From Acidobacteriota bacterium (lineage in GTDB: Bacteria; Acidobacteriota; Blastocatellia; Pyrinomonadales; Pyrinomonadaceae): 32,180 bases of DNA. A model generated the notes under the pieces. The model was not told the DNA's origin, made no database searches, and was given only the letters and a program-made list of their open reading frames with translations. The DNA is taken from positions 1 to 32,180 of the forward strand of contig JADLDC010000164.1 in assembly GCA_020846885.1 (NCBI GenBank), given 5' to 3'. A program made the translations under genes and the position numbers. Shown here piece by piece: positions 1 to 8,194 of this stretch; positions within the stretch are counted from its first letter, which is position 1, and each line of letters starts with the position of its first letter.

Positions 1-2
1 TC

Positions 3-1232
3 CGCGACAAAACGATCGCCGCGGGATTGCTGGAAGGTTATCGTTCGGTCCTGCCGCACGGAGTTTATCCGGTCGCGTTCCTGTTTGTCGATGTGCCTGT
101 CGAAGAGGTTGACGTAAATGTCCATCCGGCAAAGACGGAAGTGCGCTTTCGTCGGAATGAGGCCGTCAAGGATGTGATAGCCGAAGCGGTCCGCGGTTCG
201 CTTGCCAGCGCCGGTGTGGTACCTGAAGTTGATACGGACGCCGCTGCTGGGCGTGCAGCCGCCGCGTCGAACGGCGCCGACGCTCAGGTCGGGTTTGCCG
301 CGGGCGCCGAGCCGGTAAAGGATGATACTCTTTCCGATACCAGAGTTATCCAGCCCGTAATTTCGTTTGATAACGGACAGAATGAAGCCGCTTCGGGCAT
401 CGACGACGTGCTGATCCCGCCGCAGCTTTTTGCCGGCCGTAACGGTTCCGGGCCAGGCCCGGCGGCAGACGCGTCTGCCATGCTTGATTCGTCGGCCGAT
501 TTTGAACGGGCCGCCGAGATCCGAACGGACAGCAGCGAACCTGAGACTGACGAGCGGGGCATTCCGCCACACGATCAGTCCTTTGTATTTGAAGTGCCGC
601 CGCTGAACTCAGCGGCAAGGCTGGTCAAACCGGCGGAAACAGAGAATCTGGCAACGTCGAAGATACGGCCGCTTGCCCAGCTGCACGACAGTTTCATTAT
701 TGCGGTTGACGACGAAGGCCTGCTGCTTGTCGATCAGCACGTGGCGCACGAACGGATACTGTTTGATAAATTTCGCAAGAAAGAGACCGAGCGACCGATC
801 GAATCGCAGAACCTTCTGCTTCCGGAAACGGTCGATCTGACACCGGCCCAGGCTGAGGCGTTCAAGCTGGTCGAGGATCACCTCTCGGAGCTAGGATTTG
901 GCCTAATGCAGCTTTCCGGCCGGACTGTTGCGATAAAGTCGATCCCGACGGACGTGCCGCCGGCGGAGGCGCGGAACCTTTTTGCCGAAATACTTGATGC
1001 GATCGAGGTCGAAAAACGCGGTTCTGCCAAAGCCTCCCTGCGAGACAATATTGCCGCAAGCCTGGCATGCAAGGCGGCCGTCAAGATCAATATGAAATTG
1101 ACGCTCGAAAAAATGCAGTGGCTGATCGACAGGCTGCTGCTGACATCGTCGCCGACCACGTGCCCGCACGGCCGGCCGGTCATACTGCGGCTGACGATGA
1201 AGGACATAGAACGCGGTTTTCACCGAACATAG
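3..1232 (+). CDS. mutL: DNA mismatch repair protein MutL (5'-truncated by window edge)
   Basis: The reading frame is open from the first bases of the window, so the gene starts upstream; the ORF-track start at 27 is an internal codon. The visible N-terminal end carries the GHKL/transducer-domain signature VDVNVHPAKTEVRF. A long, poorly conserved alanine/acid-rich linker follows (about residues 60-205 of the ORF-track translation), then the C-terminal dimerisation/endonuclease domain. That domain shows DQHVAHERI, ACKAAVK and CPHGRPVI, which match the metal-binding motifs of endonuclease-type MutL, although the last acid of DQHAx2Ex4E is D here. MutL couples MutS mismatch recognition to strand nicking and excision. 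It is followed 3 bases later by a small membrane-peptide ORF. Identity is very secure. Confidence 0.97.
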   Translation, partial: RDKTIAAGLLEGYRSVLPHGVYPVAFLFVDVPVEEVDVNVHPAKTEVRFRRNEAVKDVIAEAVRGSLASAGVVPEVDTDAAAGRAAAASNGADAQVGFAAGAEPVKDDTLSDTRVIQPVISFDNGQNEAASGIDDVLIPPQLFAGRNGSGPGPAADASAMLDSSADFERAAEIRTDSSEPETDERGIPPHDQSFVFEVPPLNSAARLVKPAETENLATSKIRPLAQLHDSFIIAVDDEGLLLVDQHVAHERILFDKFRKKETERPIESQNLLLPETVDLTPAQAEAFKLVEDHLSELGFGLMQLSGRTVAIKSIPTDVPPAEARNLFAEILDAIEVEKRGSAKASLRDNIAASLACKAAVKINMKLTLEKMQWLIDRLLLTSSPTTCPHGRPVILRLTMKDIERGFHRT

Positions 1233-1235
1233 GAT

Positions 1236-1373
1236 ATGCACGAAATGAGCGATAAAGTGCCGTCAACCGAACGGCCCGATGCATTCTGGCATCGTGTTTA
1301 TTTTGCGGTTGTGATAGTAACCGTTTTTGTGATCGCTGCCCTGTGGGCGTTTTCCAAGTACTTCTCGACTTAG
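1236..1373 (+). CDS. 45-aa single-span membrane peptide, hypothetical
   Basis: This ORF is too short for the supplied track. It starts 3 bases after the mutL stop and ends at a TAG. The translation has a polar N-terminus (MHEMSDKVPSTERPDAFWHR) and one hydrophobic helix of about 20 residues (VYFAVVIVTVFVIAALWAFS), ending KYFST. A second ATG four codons in is an alternative start. AGGAT directly precedes the first ATG and no classical Shine-Dalgarno is properly spaced, so translation may be coupled to mutL. I do not recognise the family; its composition is that of a real one-span membrane peptide, not random sequence. Confidence 0.55.
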   Translation: MHEMSDKVPSTERPDAFWHRVYFAVVIVTVFVIAALWAFSKYFST

Positions 1374-1386
1374 CGCCAAAGAGTTT

Positions 1387-1488
1387 CTTCTTCGTGGATA
1401 TTCGTGTCATCTTTCGTGCAATTCGTGGTTCCGGTTTTGCCCCGAACCACGAAACGCACGAAATGGAAACACGAAGATCCACGAAAAG
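1387..1488. repeat. Imperfect palindrome of CACGAA/TTCGTG words
   Basis: The left arm (1387-1430) reads CTTCTTCGTGGATATTCGTG onward to TTCGTGGTT, and the right arm (1445-1488) is its imperfect reverse complement starting AACCACGAAACGCACGAAA. About 14 bases separate the arms, so the transcript could fold into a hairpin of more than 40 bp. A related element lies at 11460-11564. ORF-track entries here (1343-1525 + and the minus-strand ones) are shadows of the palindrome. Confidence 0.85.
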
Positions 1489-1521
1489 GGCCCCGAATAT
1501 ATCGCTTGGGAAAAAACGAAA

Positions 1522-1550
1522 TTGAAAGTTGAACAGCGCGTTTCTATACC
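1522..1550 (+). promoter_or_regulatory. Sigma-70-type promoter giving a probable leaderless mRNA
   Basis: TTGAAA (1522-1527) and TATACC (1545-1550) are separated by exactly 17 bases. The -10 box ends only 6 bases before the ATG of the symporter at 1557, so transcription would begin at or next to the start codon. There is no Shine-Dalgarno-like sequence between the box and the ATG, which agrees with a leaderless transcript. Prediction only. Confidence 0.5.
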
Positions 1551-1556
1551 TATTGC

Positions 1557-3233
1557 ATGAAACTTCTCGATTGGGCGGTCGTCGTCGCATATCTCGTTTA
1601 TGTGATCTGGGACGGCATTCGGATGACAAAGCACAGTGACAGCAAGGAAGGCTATTTCCTTGCGAACCGAAGCCTGCCGTGGTGGGCCGTCGGGCTGTCG
1701 GTCATGGCGACGCAGCTTTCCGCGATAACGCTGGTTGGCACGACCGGCCAGGCATACAGCGACGGGATGCGGTTCATCCAGTTCTATTACGGCCTGCCGT
1801 TCGCGATGATAATCCTTTGCGTCACGGTCGTGCCTTTCTTTCATCGGGCAAATGTTTTTACGGCGTATGAGTATCTGGAAAAACGTTTTGATGTACGCGT
1901 CCGCACACTGACGAGCTTTTTTTTCCTGATCTCTCGCGGGCTTGGCGTCGGCACTATCATCTCCGCCCCGTCGATCGTTCTTTCGATCGTCTTTGGCTGG
2001 AACCTGATCGCTACTATTTTTGCGATCGGGCTTTCGACGACCGTTTACACGGTCTTCGGCGGTGTTCAGGCGGTTACCTGGACGGACGTTAAACAGATGA
2101 TCGTCATCTTCGTCGGTTTGGCCGTCTGTTTTGTCGTTATTTTATGGAGCTTTCCCGCCGGCGTCTCGCTCTATGACGGACTGCATCTCGCCGGCTCGCT
2201 TGGAAAATTGAATACGGTCGATACGAGTTTCAGCCTGACTGAAAAGTACACGATCTGGTCGGGATTGATCGGCGGACTGTTTCTGATGCTCGGCTATTTT
2301 GGCTGCGACCAGAGCCAGGTGCAGCGATTTTTGACAGCAAAGTCGGTTGACGAAGGCCGCACGTCGCTGCTGATGAGCGCGTTTCTAAAGATACCGATGC
2401 AGTTTTTTATACTGCTGATCGGCGTAATGGTCTTTATCTTTTATCAGTTCACGGCACCGCCGATCGTTTTCAACGCGGCCGAGGTCGCCAAGGCGGAAAA
2501 CGACCCGAGATTTCAAACCATCGAGCGAAATTTTGCCGAGGCTCACGCAACGCGACGCGACGCCGCGATCAACTTTTCCGAAAAGCCTATAGCGGAATTT
2601 CGGCAAGCGTATGCCGAATCCGATCGAGCGTTCAACGATACAAGAAAGGAAGCCGTCGCCTACATCAAAGAGACCAGCGACAAGAGTTTTAACGACGTGA
2701 ATTATGCCTTCCCGACGTTCATTCTCCAAAATATGCCGATGGGTGTTATCGGCCTTTTGATCGCCGCGATATTTGCCGCCGCGATGTCGTCGATCTCGGC
2801 CGAACTGAATGCACTCGCCACTGCAACGACCATCGACTTTTACCGCCGCCTCTACGCACCCGAAGCAAGCGACGCGCATTATGTCGCGGTCGGACGCATT
2901 TCGACATTTATCTGGGGAATTTTCGCCTGCATTGTCGCGATATTTGCAACCAACCTCGGCTCGCTTATCGAGGTAGTAAACAAATTCGGCTCGTTCTTTT
3001 ACGGCTCGCTCCTCGGCGTTTTTGTGTTGGCGTTCGTCGTGAAGCGGGCGCGAGCGCGAGGTGCATTTTTCGGGCTGCTGTTCGGCATCGCCTCCGTCTG
3101 GATCGCAAGCTGGTACACAAATATTGAATTCCTCTGGTTCAACGTCATCGGCTGTCTGGTCACGGTCATCGCAGGCTATCTGATCAGCCTGACAGAGAGT
3201 AAACGCAGAGACGCGGAGACGCAGAGTTTATGA
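1557..3233 (+). CDS. Sodium:solute symporter (SSS family)
   Basis: A 558-aa polytopic membrane protein of the SSS/SLC5 family, which couples Na+ entry to uptake of sugars, amino acids or other organic solutes. Early helices are followed by the family-typical [30 protein letters not shown]. Core helices include [28 protein letters not shown] and [27 protein letters not shown] hydrophilic, charged stretch of about 85 residues (around 305-390) is inserted between two helices, longer than in minimal SSS proteins. The substrate cannot be told from sequence. The last residues ([11 protein letters not shown]) are encoded by one arm of a perfect inverted repeat. The stop overlaps the ATG of the PIG-L gene (ATGA), so the two are translationally coupled; the pair may import and process the same glycan-derived compound (inference). 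Confidence 0.93.
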   Translation: MKLLDWAVVVAYLVYVIWDGIRMTKHSDSKEGYFLANRSLPWWAVGLSVMATQLSAITLVGTTGQAYSDGMRFIQFYYGLPFAMIILCVTVVPFFHRANVFTAYEYLEKRFDVRVRTLTSFFFLISRGLGVGTIISAPSIVLSIVFGWNLIATIFAIGLSTTVYTVFGGVQAVTWTDVKQMIVIFVGLAVCFVVILWSFPAGVSLYDGLHLAGSLGKLNTVDTSFSLTEKYTIWSGLIGGLFLMLGYFGCDQSQVQRFLTAKSVDEGRTSLLMSAFLKIPMQFFILLIGVMVFIFYQFTAPPIVFNAAEVAKAENDPRFQTIERNFAEAHATRRDAAINFSEKPIAEFRQAYAESDRAFNDTRKEAVAYIKETSDKSFNDVNYAFPTFILQNMPMGVIGLLIAAIFAAAMSSISAELNALATATTIDFYRRLYAPEASDAHYVAVGRISTFIWGIFACIVAIFATNLGSLIEVVNKFGSFFYGSLLGVFVLAFVVKRARARGAFFGLLFGIASVWIASWYTNIEFLWFNVIGCLVTVIAGYLISLTESKRRDAETQSL

Positions 3234-3313
3234 TGCTAAAAGCGCCAAATGGCAAGAGATATTTAACGACAATACTGACGATCTTCCTCTGCGTCTCCGC
3301 GTCTCTGCGTTTA
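3200..3313. repeat. Perfect 27-bp inverted repeat spanning the symporter/PIG-L junction
   Basis: The left arm at 3200-3226 begins TAAACGCAGAGACGCGGAGA and the right arm at 3287-3313 is its exact reverse complement, beginning CTCTGCGTCTCCGCGTCTCT. The 60-base loop contains the symporter stop and the PIG-L start codon. The left arm codes for the symporter C-terminus and the right arm for the hydrophobic part of the PIG-L signal peptide (FLCVSASLR). Confidence 0.95.
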
Positions 3314-5965
3314 GAAACCCTAGCGCAGATAAAGCCGGTTTACGACCAGGGAGCGCTTGGGCTTGGGCGATTGCTTAAACGTCTGAACACGACCGCGAGC
3401 GCGATGATGATCGGCGCTCACCCGGACGATGAGGACACTGCTTTGTTAGCCTATCTAGCTCGTGGCGAAAATGCCCGCACGGCTTATCTTTCACTAACCC
3501 GCGGCGACGGGGGCCAGAACATCATCGGCCCGGAGCTGGGCGAAGCCCTCGGCGTTATCCGAACGGAAGAACTCTTGCAAGCACGAAAACTCGACGGCGC
3601 CGAGCAATATTTTACGCGCGCGTACGACTATGGATTTTCAAAGACCTTGGCCGAAGCGAAAGAGAAATGGGATGAAAAAGTGATCCTTTGCGATGTCGTT
3701 CAGCGGATCAGGCTGTTTAGGCCGCTGGTCGTCATATCCCAATTCACCGGCACTCCGGCCGACGGGCACGGGCAGCATCAATATGCCGGATATATCACGC
3801 CGCTCGCGGTAAAGGCGGCGGCCGACCCGAATCAATGCACCAACTCCGGCGGGCCGTGGCAGGTGCGGAAGTTTTATGTCCGTCACGGCTTTCGCTCCAC
3901 GGGCGAACCGGGTTTGCGCATCAATACGGGCAAGTACGATCCGATGCTCGGCCGCAGCTATTTCGAGATAGCAATGGAAGCCCGAAGCCAGCACCGTTCG
4001 CAGGAGCAGGGCGTACTTGAGTTGAAGGGCGACCAGTTTTCCGGTTTGAATCTGGTCGAAAGCGCGGTGCCAAGAGTTGAAAATGAAACAGGAATTTTTG
4101 ACGGTATCGACACGTCATGGACAGGGATCGTAAAGACCTACAACGCCGATAAACCGGTGAGCGATTATACAAAACGACAGCTTGCATTAGTGCAAACTTT
4201 GGTTGCTAAGGCGCTCAAGGAGTTTAACCCTTCTGATCCAAGCGGAACCTTAAATAATTTGCTTGCCGGACGAAAAGCGGTCTCCGACCTTCAACAGAGT
4301 TATTTTTCCGAACGGCCGACGGAACAACAGCGCAAATCTGATGAAGAACGGCAAGTCAATGAATCCGGCGTGACGTGGGCGATTGTACCTGCTTGGGGCG
4401 ATTTGCATGAAGCCGTTCGGTTGGCGGCGGGCATCCGAATCGATGCGTTGGCGGAACGGGAAACCATCGCGCCCGGAGATGACCTCCAAGTAGCCGTCAA
4501 GGCCTTTTTCCCGGCGGACTCGCGCATAAAGATAAAGCATATCGGACTCGAAGCGCGATGGTGCAGATCGTATCTTCCGTCCTATTGTCCTGAGATCGCA
4601 ATCGCGAAATCTGAAGAACCGAAGGTTCAGACGGCCGCATCTTTTCGGCGAGAAAGCGCCAACCAGACGGCATATTTCAATGTTTCCGCAAAAGGGCTTC
4701 GGGAACCGACACAGCCTTACTGGCTCGTAGAACCGAGAAGATCCGATCTTTACCAATGGACGACCTTCAACTATGGTGACAGCGGCATGCCTTTCCAGAC
4801 GAAACTGCTTTCGGCGACGGTTTTGGCGGAAATTGATGGGGCGGGGTTCTCGATCACGCAGCCCGTCGAATATCGCTATGCCGATGACGTTCGCGGCGAG
4901 ATTCGCCGCGATGTCGTGGCCGTTCCATCGCTTTCGGTCAGCCTTGATCAGGATATGATCCTTTTCCCGATCGGCAGGGAAGCGTATAAGCGCCGTGTTG
5001 TGATGACGATAGTCAATAATTCGGCGAAGCTAATCAGCGACAAGGCCAGTCTCGATCTTCCGGGCAGCAGCTATTGGAAAGCCTCACCAACTGAGGCCAA
5101 CTTTACTTTAAGGGCAGGCGAAAAGACTAACATCGCGTTCGATCTGACAGTCAACAGCCAGGAGGAAGCCGGCGTTACTGAAATAGGAGCCATCGCATAC
5201 GCCAACGGACGGGCCAATAGCGAGGAAATGAGGGTAGTCGCCTATCCTCACATCCAAACGCATCGCTTTTATCCCGCCGCGGAGACGAAAGTGATCATCA
5301 TGGATTTGAAAACCACGCCTGTCAAAGTCGGCTACATCACCGGCAGCGGCGACCGTGTGCCGGAGGCGATGAAGCAGATGGGTTACGGCGTCGAGACGAT
5401 CGATGAACGAACTTTGGCGTCGGGTGATCTTTCAAAATACGATGTGATCGTTGTCGGCATTCGTGCTTATCAGGTCAGGCCCGATGTTGTGGCGAATAAC
5501 AAGCGGCTGCTCGATTTTGCGAATGCGGGCGGGACGCTGATCGTCCAGTATCAGCTTCCGGGATATACTCAGCAAAACCTCGCGCCGTTTCCGGCACAGC
5601 AGGGGCCGCGGGTTTCGGATGAATTGGCAAAGGTTACGATCGTTGATCCAGCCAACCCGATTCTCAATTTGCCGAACAAGATAACCGACAAAGATTTCGA
5701 AGGCTGGGTGCAGGAGCGCAACCTTTACAATTTTTCGACGATGGATGCGAAGTATGTTGGGCTATTAGAATCGCATGACGCGAACGAGGCCGAAAACAAA
5801 GGCGGCCTGGTCGTCGCGGATGTAGGAAAAGGGAAGTATATCTACTGCAGCTATTCACTTTTCCGCCAACTCCCGGCTGGCGTACCGGGAGCGTATCGGC
5901 TGCTTGCGAACATGCTCGCCTATTCAAGTAAAAATAGGCGGCCATTGCAGAAGCCCGCGCGTTAG
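3230..5965 (+). CDS. Secreted PIG-L family deacetylase with C-terminal GATase-like domain
   Basis: A 911-aa protein with an N-terminal signal sequence (about residues 1-32). The PIG-L/LmbE zinc-hydrolase domain follows, marked by GAHPDDED near residue 63, the Rossmann-like region around [11 protein letters not shown], and a histidine motif [10 protein letters not shown] near residue 180. Family members remove N-acetyl groups from GlcNAc-type substrates. The middle (about 390-680) looks like beta-sandwich material. The last ~200 residues ([44 protein letters not shown]) resemble the ThuA/GATase-like fold often attached to large acidobacterial PIG-L proteins. It overlaps the symporter by 4 bases, suggesting an exported deacetylase working with an uptake system. 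The stop codon lies on the edge of a repeat element. Exact substrate unknown. Confidence 0.9.
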   Translation: MMLKAPNGKRYLTTILTIFLCVSASLRLETLAQIKPVYDQGALGLGRLLKRLNTTASAMMIGAHPDDEDTALLAYLARGENARTAYLSLTRGDGGQNIIGPELGEALGVIRTEELLQARKLDGAEQYFTRAYDYGFSKTLAEAKEKWDEKVILCDVVQRIRLFRPLVVISQFTGTPADGHGQHQYAGYITPLAVKAAADPNQCTNSGGPWQVRKFYVRHGFRSTGEPGLRINTGKYDPMLGRSYFEIAMEARSQHRSQEQGVLELKGDQFSGLNLVESAVPRVENETGIFDGIDTSWTGIVKTYNADKPVSDYTKRQLALVQTLVAKALKEFNPSDPSGTLNNLLAGRKAVSDLQQSYFSERPTEQQRKSDEERQVNESGVTWAIVPAWGDLHEAVRLAAGIRIDALAERETIAPGDDLQVAVKAFFPADSRIKIKHIGLEARWCRSYLPSYCPEIAIAKSEEPKVQTAASFRRESANQTAYFNVSAKGLREPTQPYWLVEPRRSDLYQWTTFNYGDSGMPFQTKLLSATVLAEIDGAGFSITQPVEYRYADDVRGEIRRDVVAVPSLSVSLDQDMILFPIGREAYKRRVVMTIVNNSAKLISDKASLDLPGSSYWKASPTEANFTLRAGEKTNIAFDLTVNSQEEAGVTEIGAIAYANGRANSEEMRVVAYPHIQTHRFYPAAETKVIIMDLKTTPVKVGYITGSGDRVPEAMKQMGYGVETIDERTLASGDLSKYDVIVVGIRAYQVRPDVVANNKRLLDFANAGGTLIVQYQLPGYTQQNLAPFPAQQGPRVSDELAKVTIVDPANPILNLPNKITDKDFEGWVQERNLYNFSTMDAKYVGLLESHDANEAENKGGLVVADVGKGKYIYCSYSLFRQLPAGVPGAYRLLANMLAYSSKNRRPLQKPAR

Positions 5966-6211
5966 AGGCCGTGTCAAATGCTTAAAATCCCGTAGGGATC
6001 TTGTGAAAATAGCCCACCGATTTATCGGTGGGAACGAATCACAGGTTTCCCGGTAGTCCCGCAGGGACGGTTGAAAACCAGTAAACATCGCCATTTTCTG
6101 TCGTCCCTACGGGACTCGGACCGCGTTGAAATTTTCCCCCACCGATGAATCGGTGGGCTATTTTCGGCCGTCCCTTCGGGACAAATACGTTGTTTTGACA
6201 CAGCCTCGTTA
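5963..6211. repeat. ~250-bp element with terminal inverted repeats and internal hairpins
   Basis: The ends are imperfect inverted repeats (TTAGAGGCCGTGTCAAA on the left; TTTGACACAGCCTCGTTA on the right). Inside are paired hairpins: CCCACCGATTTATCGGTGGG (6016-6035) and a matching CCCACCGATGAATCGGTGGG near 6140-6160, plus several GTCCCTACGGGAC-type palindromes. There is no convincing ORF; the 82- and 63-aa track ORFs are shadows. It fills most of the gap between PIG-L and the next gene and looks like a non-autonomous or REP/MITE-like element. Confidence 0.8.
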
Positions 6212-6242
6212 GCAAGGTCTTGATCTCCAACGTCCGTAATAA

Positions 6243-6262
6243 GCCCGCGCTGACCCGCGGGC
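6243..6262. terminator. GC-rich hairpin between convergent genes
   Basis: GCCCGCG and CGCGGGC form a perfect 7-bp stem around a 6-base loop. It lies between the end of the plus-strand PIG-L operon and the end of the minus-strand 59-aa gene, where a bidirectional terminator would be expected. No clear T-tract follows on either strand, so the assignment is tentative. Confidence 0.4.
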
Positions 6263-6296
6263 TTCCGCATGGATAAGAGATCCGTCCCTAAAAGCG

Positions 6297-6476
6297 CTAG
6301 GTAAGGACAGGGTCCATTAACGACTGCTTGATGCGGTTTTCGACATCCATGATATACAACACCTTGTCGTGATCTTCCTCAGTGTTGTACTTTTCGGTCA
6401 GGTCAGTGAAAAGATGTTCGAGCGAGATGAGTACCCGCTGTTTTACTTCGTTTTTATCAGTTTCAGACAGGGCCAT
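6297..6476 (-). CDS. 59-aa acidic hypothetical protein
   Basis: Below the track's length cut-off. The ATG at 6476 is preceded by a strong, well-spaced Shine-Dalgarno (TAAGGAGAAACAATATG), which makes a real gene likely. The product begins MALSETDKNEVKQRVLISLE and continues with a charged, probably helical sequence (HLFTDLTEKYNTEEDHDKVL) to a short tail DPVLT. No cysteine, signal peptide or membrane segment. I do not recognise the family. It lies 55 bases downstream of the biotin carrier gene on the same strand and may be cotranscribed with it. Confidence 0.7.
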   Translation of the reverse strand: MALSETDKNEVKQRVLISLEHLFTDLTEKYNTEEDHDKVLYIMDVENRIKQSLMDPVLT

Positions 6477-6531
6477 ATTGTTTCTCCTTAACTTAGGGAA
6501 CGCTAGCGGCCCGCATCTTTTGCCGTAACCG

Positions 6532-7038
6532 CTACTCTATGACGACCAATAGGTCTCCGGCCGAAACGGTTGTTCCTTCCGCGACCTTCATCTCTTTGAC
6601 GATGCCGTCCTTGGGCGCCTTTAGCTCATTCTGCATCTTCATCGCTTCAACCACGATCACACCGTCTCCCTTTTTCACCTCGGCACCAGCCTCAAGCAGC
6701 AGCCTGACAACTTTTCCGGGCATCGCCGTTCTTAACTCCGCCGCTCCGTCCGCGTGATCGGCACGATCGCCCGAACCGCGAAGACGTTTTGGGTCAATGA
6801 GAGTAATTGCCAAAGAATGTCCGCCGGTTTGTACGAGGACAGGCTGATCTGGTTTGGCTCGCGGCGAGACAAAAACTTCGGTGATCTTGCCGTTGTTCTT
6901 AAATAGATAAACGCCTTTTTCTGGTTCCGAAACTTCGAGTTCGTACTCGCGGCCGTCAACGCAGGCGAATGCTTGATCGCCTTCACGTCGGATCTCGACC
7001 TCGTGTTTTTCATCGCCGACTTGGGCTTGGAGTTTCAT
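6532..7038 (-). CDS. Biotin/lipoyl-carrier domain protein (carboxylase BCCP-like subunit)
   Basis: About 168 aa from the ATG at 7038 (MKLQAQVGDEKHEVEIRREG). The track's longer start adds an arginine-rich segment unlike this family. The C-terminal ~75 residues are a biotinyl domain: MPGKVVRLLLEAGAEVKKGD, then VVEAMKMQNELKAPKDG with the biotinylated lysine in AMKM, then VKEMKVAEGTTVSAGDLLVV. The N-terminal part resembles the linker region of propionyl/acyl-CoA carboxylase carrier subunits. It would shuttle CO2 between biotin carboxylase and carboxyltransferase subunits, neither of which is in the window. The start follows the stop of the small membrane-protein gene by one base, suggesting coupling. 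Confidence 0.9.
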   Translation of the reverse strand: MKLQAQVGDEKHEVEIRREGDQAFACVDGREYELEVSEPEKGVYLFKNNGKITEVFVSPRAKPDQPVLVQTGGHSLAITLIDPKRLRGSGDRADHADGAAELRTAMPGKVVRLLLEAGAEVKKGDGVIVVEAMKMQNELKAPKDGIVKEMKVAEGTTVSAGDLLVVIE

Positions 7039-7039
7039 T

Positions 7040-7315
7040 TTAACTTTCAGACCGCGTCGAGTACTCAGATTGGGGTTTTTTGTTACGTCTCTGTTCCAAC
7101 CACCAAATAGCCAAGCCACCCAGGAATCCAAACGTGATCGCGATGATGACCGTCGAGACCTTGACCTGCACAGGATCACCAAACACCCAGTCTCCGAATA
7201 CGCGAGCCAGCAGTTGGCTGATCGTGAAAACGACGGTCATCCAAGCAACAAAAGGCCACTTGGTCTTGGGTCGAATCTTGCCTAAGCGGTATCTCTTTTC
7301 TTCAGGCAATGGCAT
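7040..7315 (-). CDS. Two-span small membrane protein, hypothetical
   Basis: A 91-aa protein with a basic cytoplasmic-type N-terminus (MPLPEEKRYRLGKIRPKTKW), a first hydrophobic segment (PFVAWMTVVFTISQLLARVF), and a second (VSTVIIAITFGFLGGLAIWWL), followed by a polar tail. No recognised domain. It is directly upstream of, and almost abuts, the biotin carrier gene, so they are probably one transcript. Function unknown. Confidence 0.65.
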   Translation of the reverse strand: MPLPEEKRYRLGKIRPKTKWPFVAWMTVVFTISQLLARVFGDWVFGDPVQVKVSTVIIAITFGFLGGLAIWWLEQRRNKKPQSEYSTRSES

Positions 7316-7407
7316 TAGAAGTCACAAATTATTCAGCCGAAAACGGGAGAGCCCTTACTACGTGCGGGCTTCTGCATCGTCTGTCTTCCGCCTTCTGGAC
7401 TTGATCG

Positions 7408-7471
7408 AAGAAACCGGTCGCTACCGCTCTCGGTTCTGACATCGTCATTCCGCACTCCGCACTCCGCACTC
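7408..7471 (-). repeat. Composite repeat: GTGCGGA tract plus REP-like unit
   Basis: Read on the minus strand, just past the peroxiredoxin stop, there are three GTGCGGA words followed by GTCAGAACCGAGAGCGGTAG and CGACCGGTTTCTT. The same composite (octamer tract, then REP-like unit) appears on the plus strand at 16356-16425. The REP-like part is related to the large arrays at 17436-20461. Confidence 0.75.
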
Positions 7472-7474
7472 ATG

Positions 7475-8134
7475 TTATGCCGTTTGCGAATCGCCTTTTA
7501 CCTTGTTTGGCTGCGGTGTGACCCGCAGATAAGGTTTTACTTCCTTCCAGCCGGCCGGGAATTTTTCTTTTGCGTCTTCGTTTGAGATCGACGGGACGAT
7601 AATGCAGTCGTCGCCGTCTTTCCAATTTACCGGCGTTGCGACGTTGTAATTTGACGTCAACTGCAGCGAGTCGATCACCCGAAGCACTTCGTCAAAATTG
7701 CGGCCGGTGCTCGCCGGATAAGTGATCATCAGCTTGACCTTTTTATCCGGCCCGATCACGTAAACCGAGCGGACGGTCAGCGCGTCGTTAGCGTTCGGAT
7801 GGATCATATCGTAAAGGTCCGAAACCTTCCGGTCCGAATCCGCGATCATCGGAAAGTTAACGGCCGTTCCCTGCGTTTCTTCGATATCCTTTTCCCAGCC
7901 GATATGCGAATCCAGCGGGTCAACGCTCAGCCCCATTACCTTGACATTCCTTTTGTCGAATTCAGGTTTTAGCTTTGCGGCCATGCCGAGTTCGGTCGTG
8001 CAGACCGGCGTGTAATCCTTCGGGTGCGAGAAAAGCACGCCCCAGTCGCTGCCTAGCCATTCGTGAAAATTTATCTCGCCCTGCGTAGTTTGAGCGGTGA
8101 AATTCGGTGCTTCGTCACCAAGTCTGATAGACAT
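7475..8134 (-). CDS. Peroxiredoxin, 1-Cys/Prx6 type
   Basis: A 219-aa thiol peroxidase of the AhpC/TSA superfamily, Prx6 group by length and order of motifs. The peroxidatic cysteine lies in FSHPKDYTPVCTTELGMAAK (Pxx(x)TxxC). Downstream comes the Prx6-type YPASTGRNFDEVLRVIDSLQ, then a C-terminal extension (WKDGDDCIIVPS) with a second cysteine. It reduces H2O2 and organic hydroperoxides in the cytoplasm. The start is fixed by GGAGG placed before the ATG at 8134. It uses an ordinary cysteine codon at its active site, unlike the second peroxiredoxin at 25590. Confidence 0.95.
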   Translation of the reverse strand: MSIRLGDEAPNFTAQTTQGEINFHEWLGSDWGVLFSHPKDYTPVCTTELGMAAKLKPEFDKRNVKVMGLSVDPLDSHIGWEKDIEETQGTAVNFPMIADSDRKVSDLYDMIHPNANDALTVRSVYVIGPDKKVKLMITYPASTGRNFDEVLRVIDSLQLTSNYNVATPVNWKDGDDCIIVPSISNEDAKEKFPAGWKEVKPYLRVTPQPNKVKGDSQTA

Positions 8135-8194
8135 AACAGAGGTCCTCCTTTTGTCTGGATCACTCAGTATAGCAAATGGCGGCGGGGCAATGCA

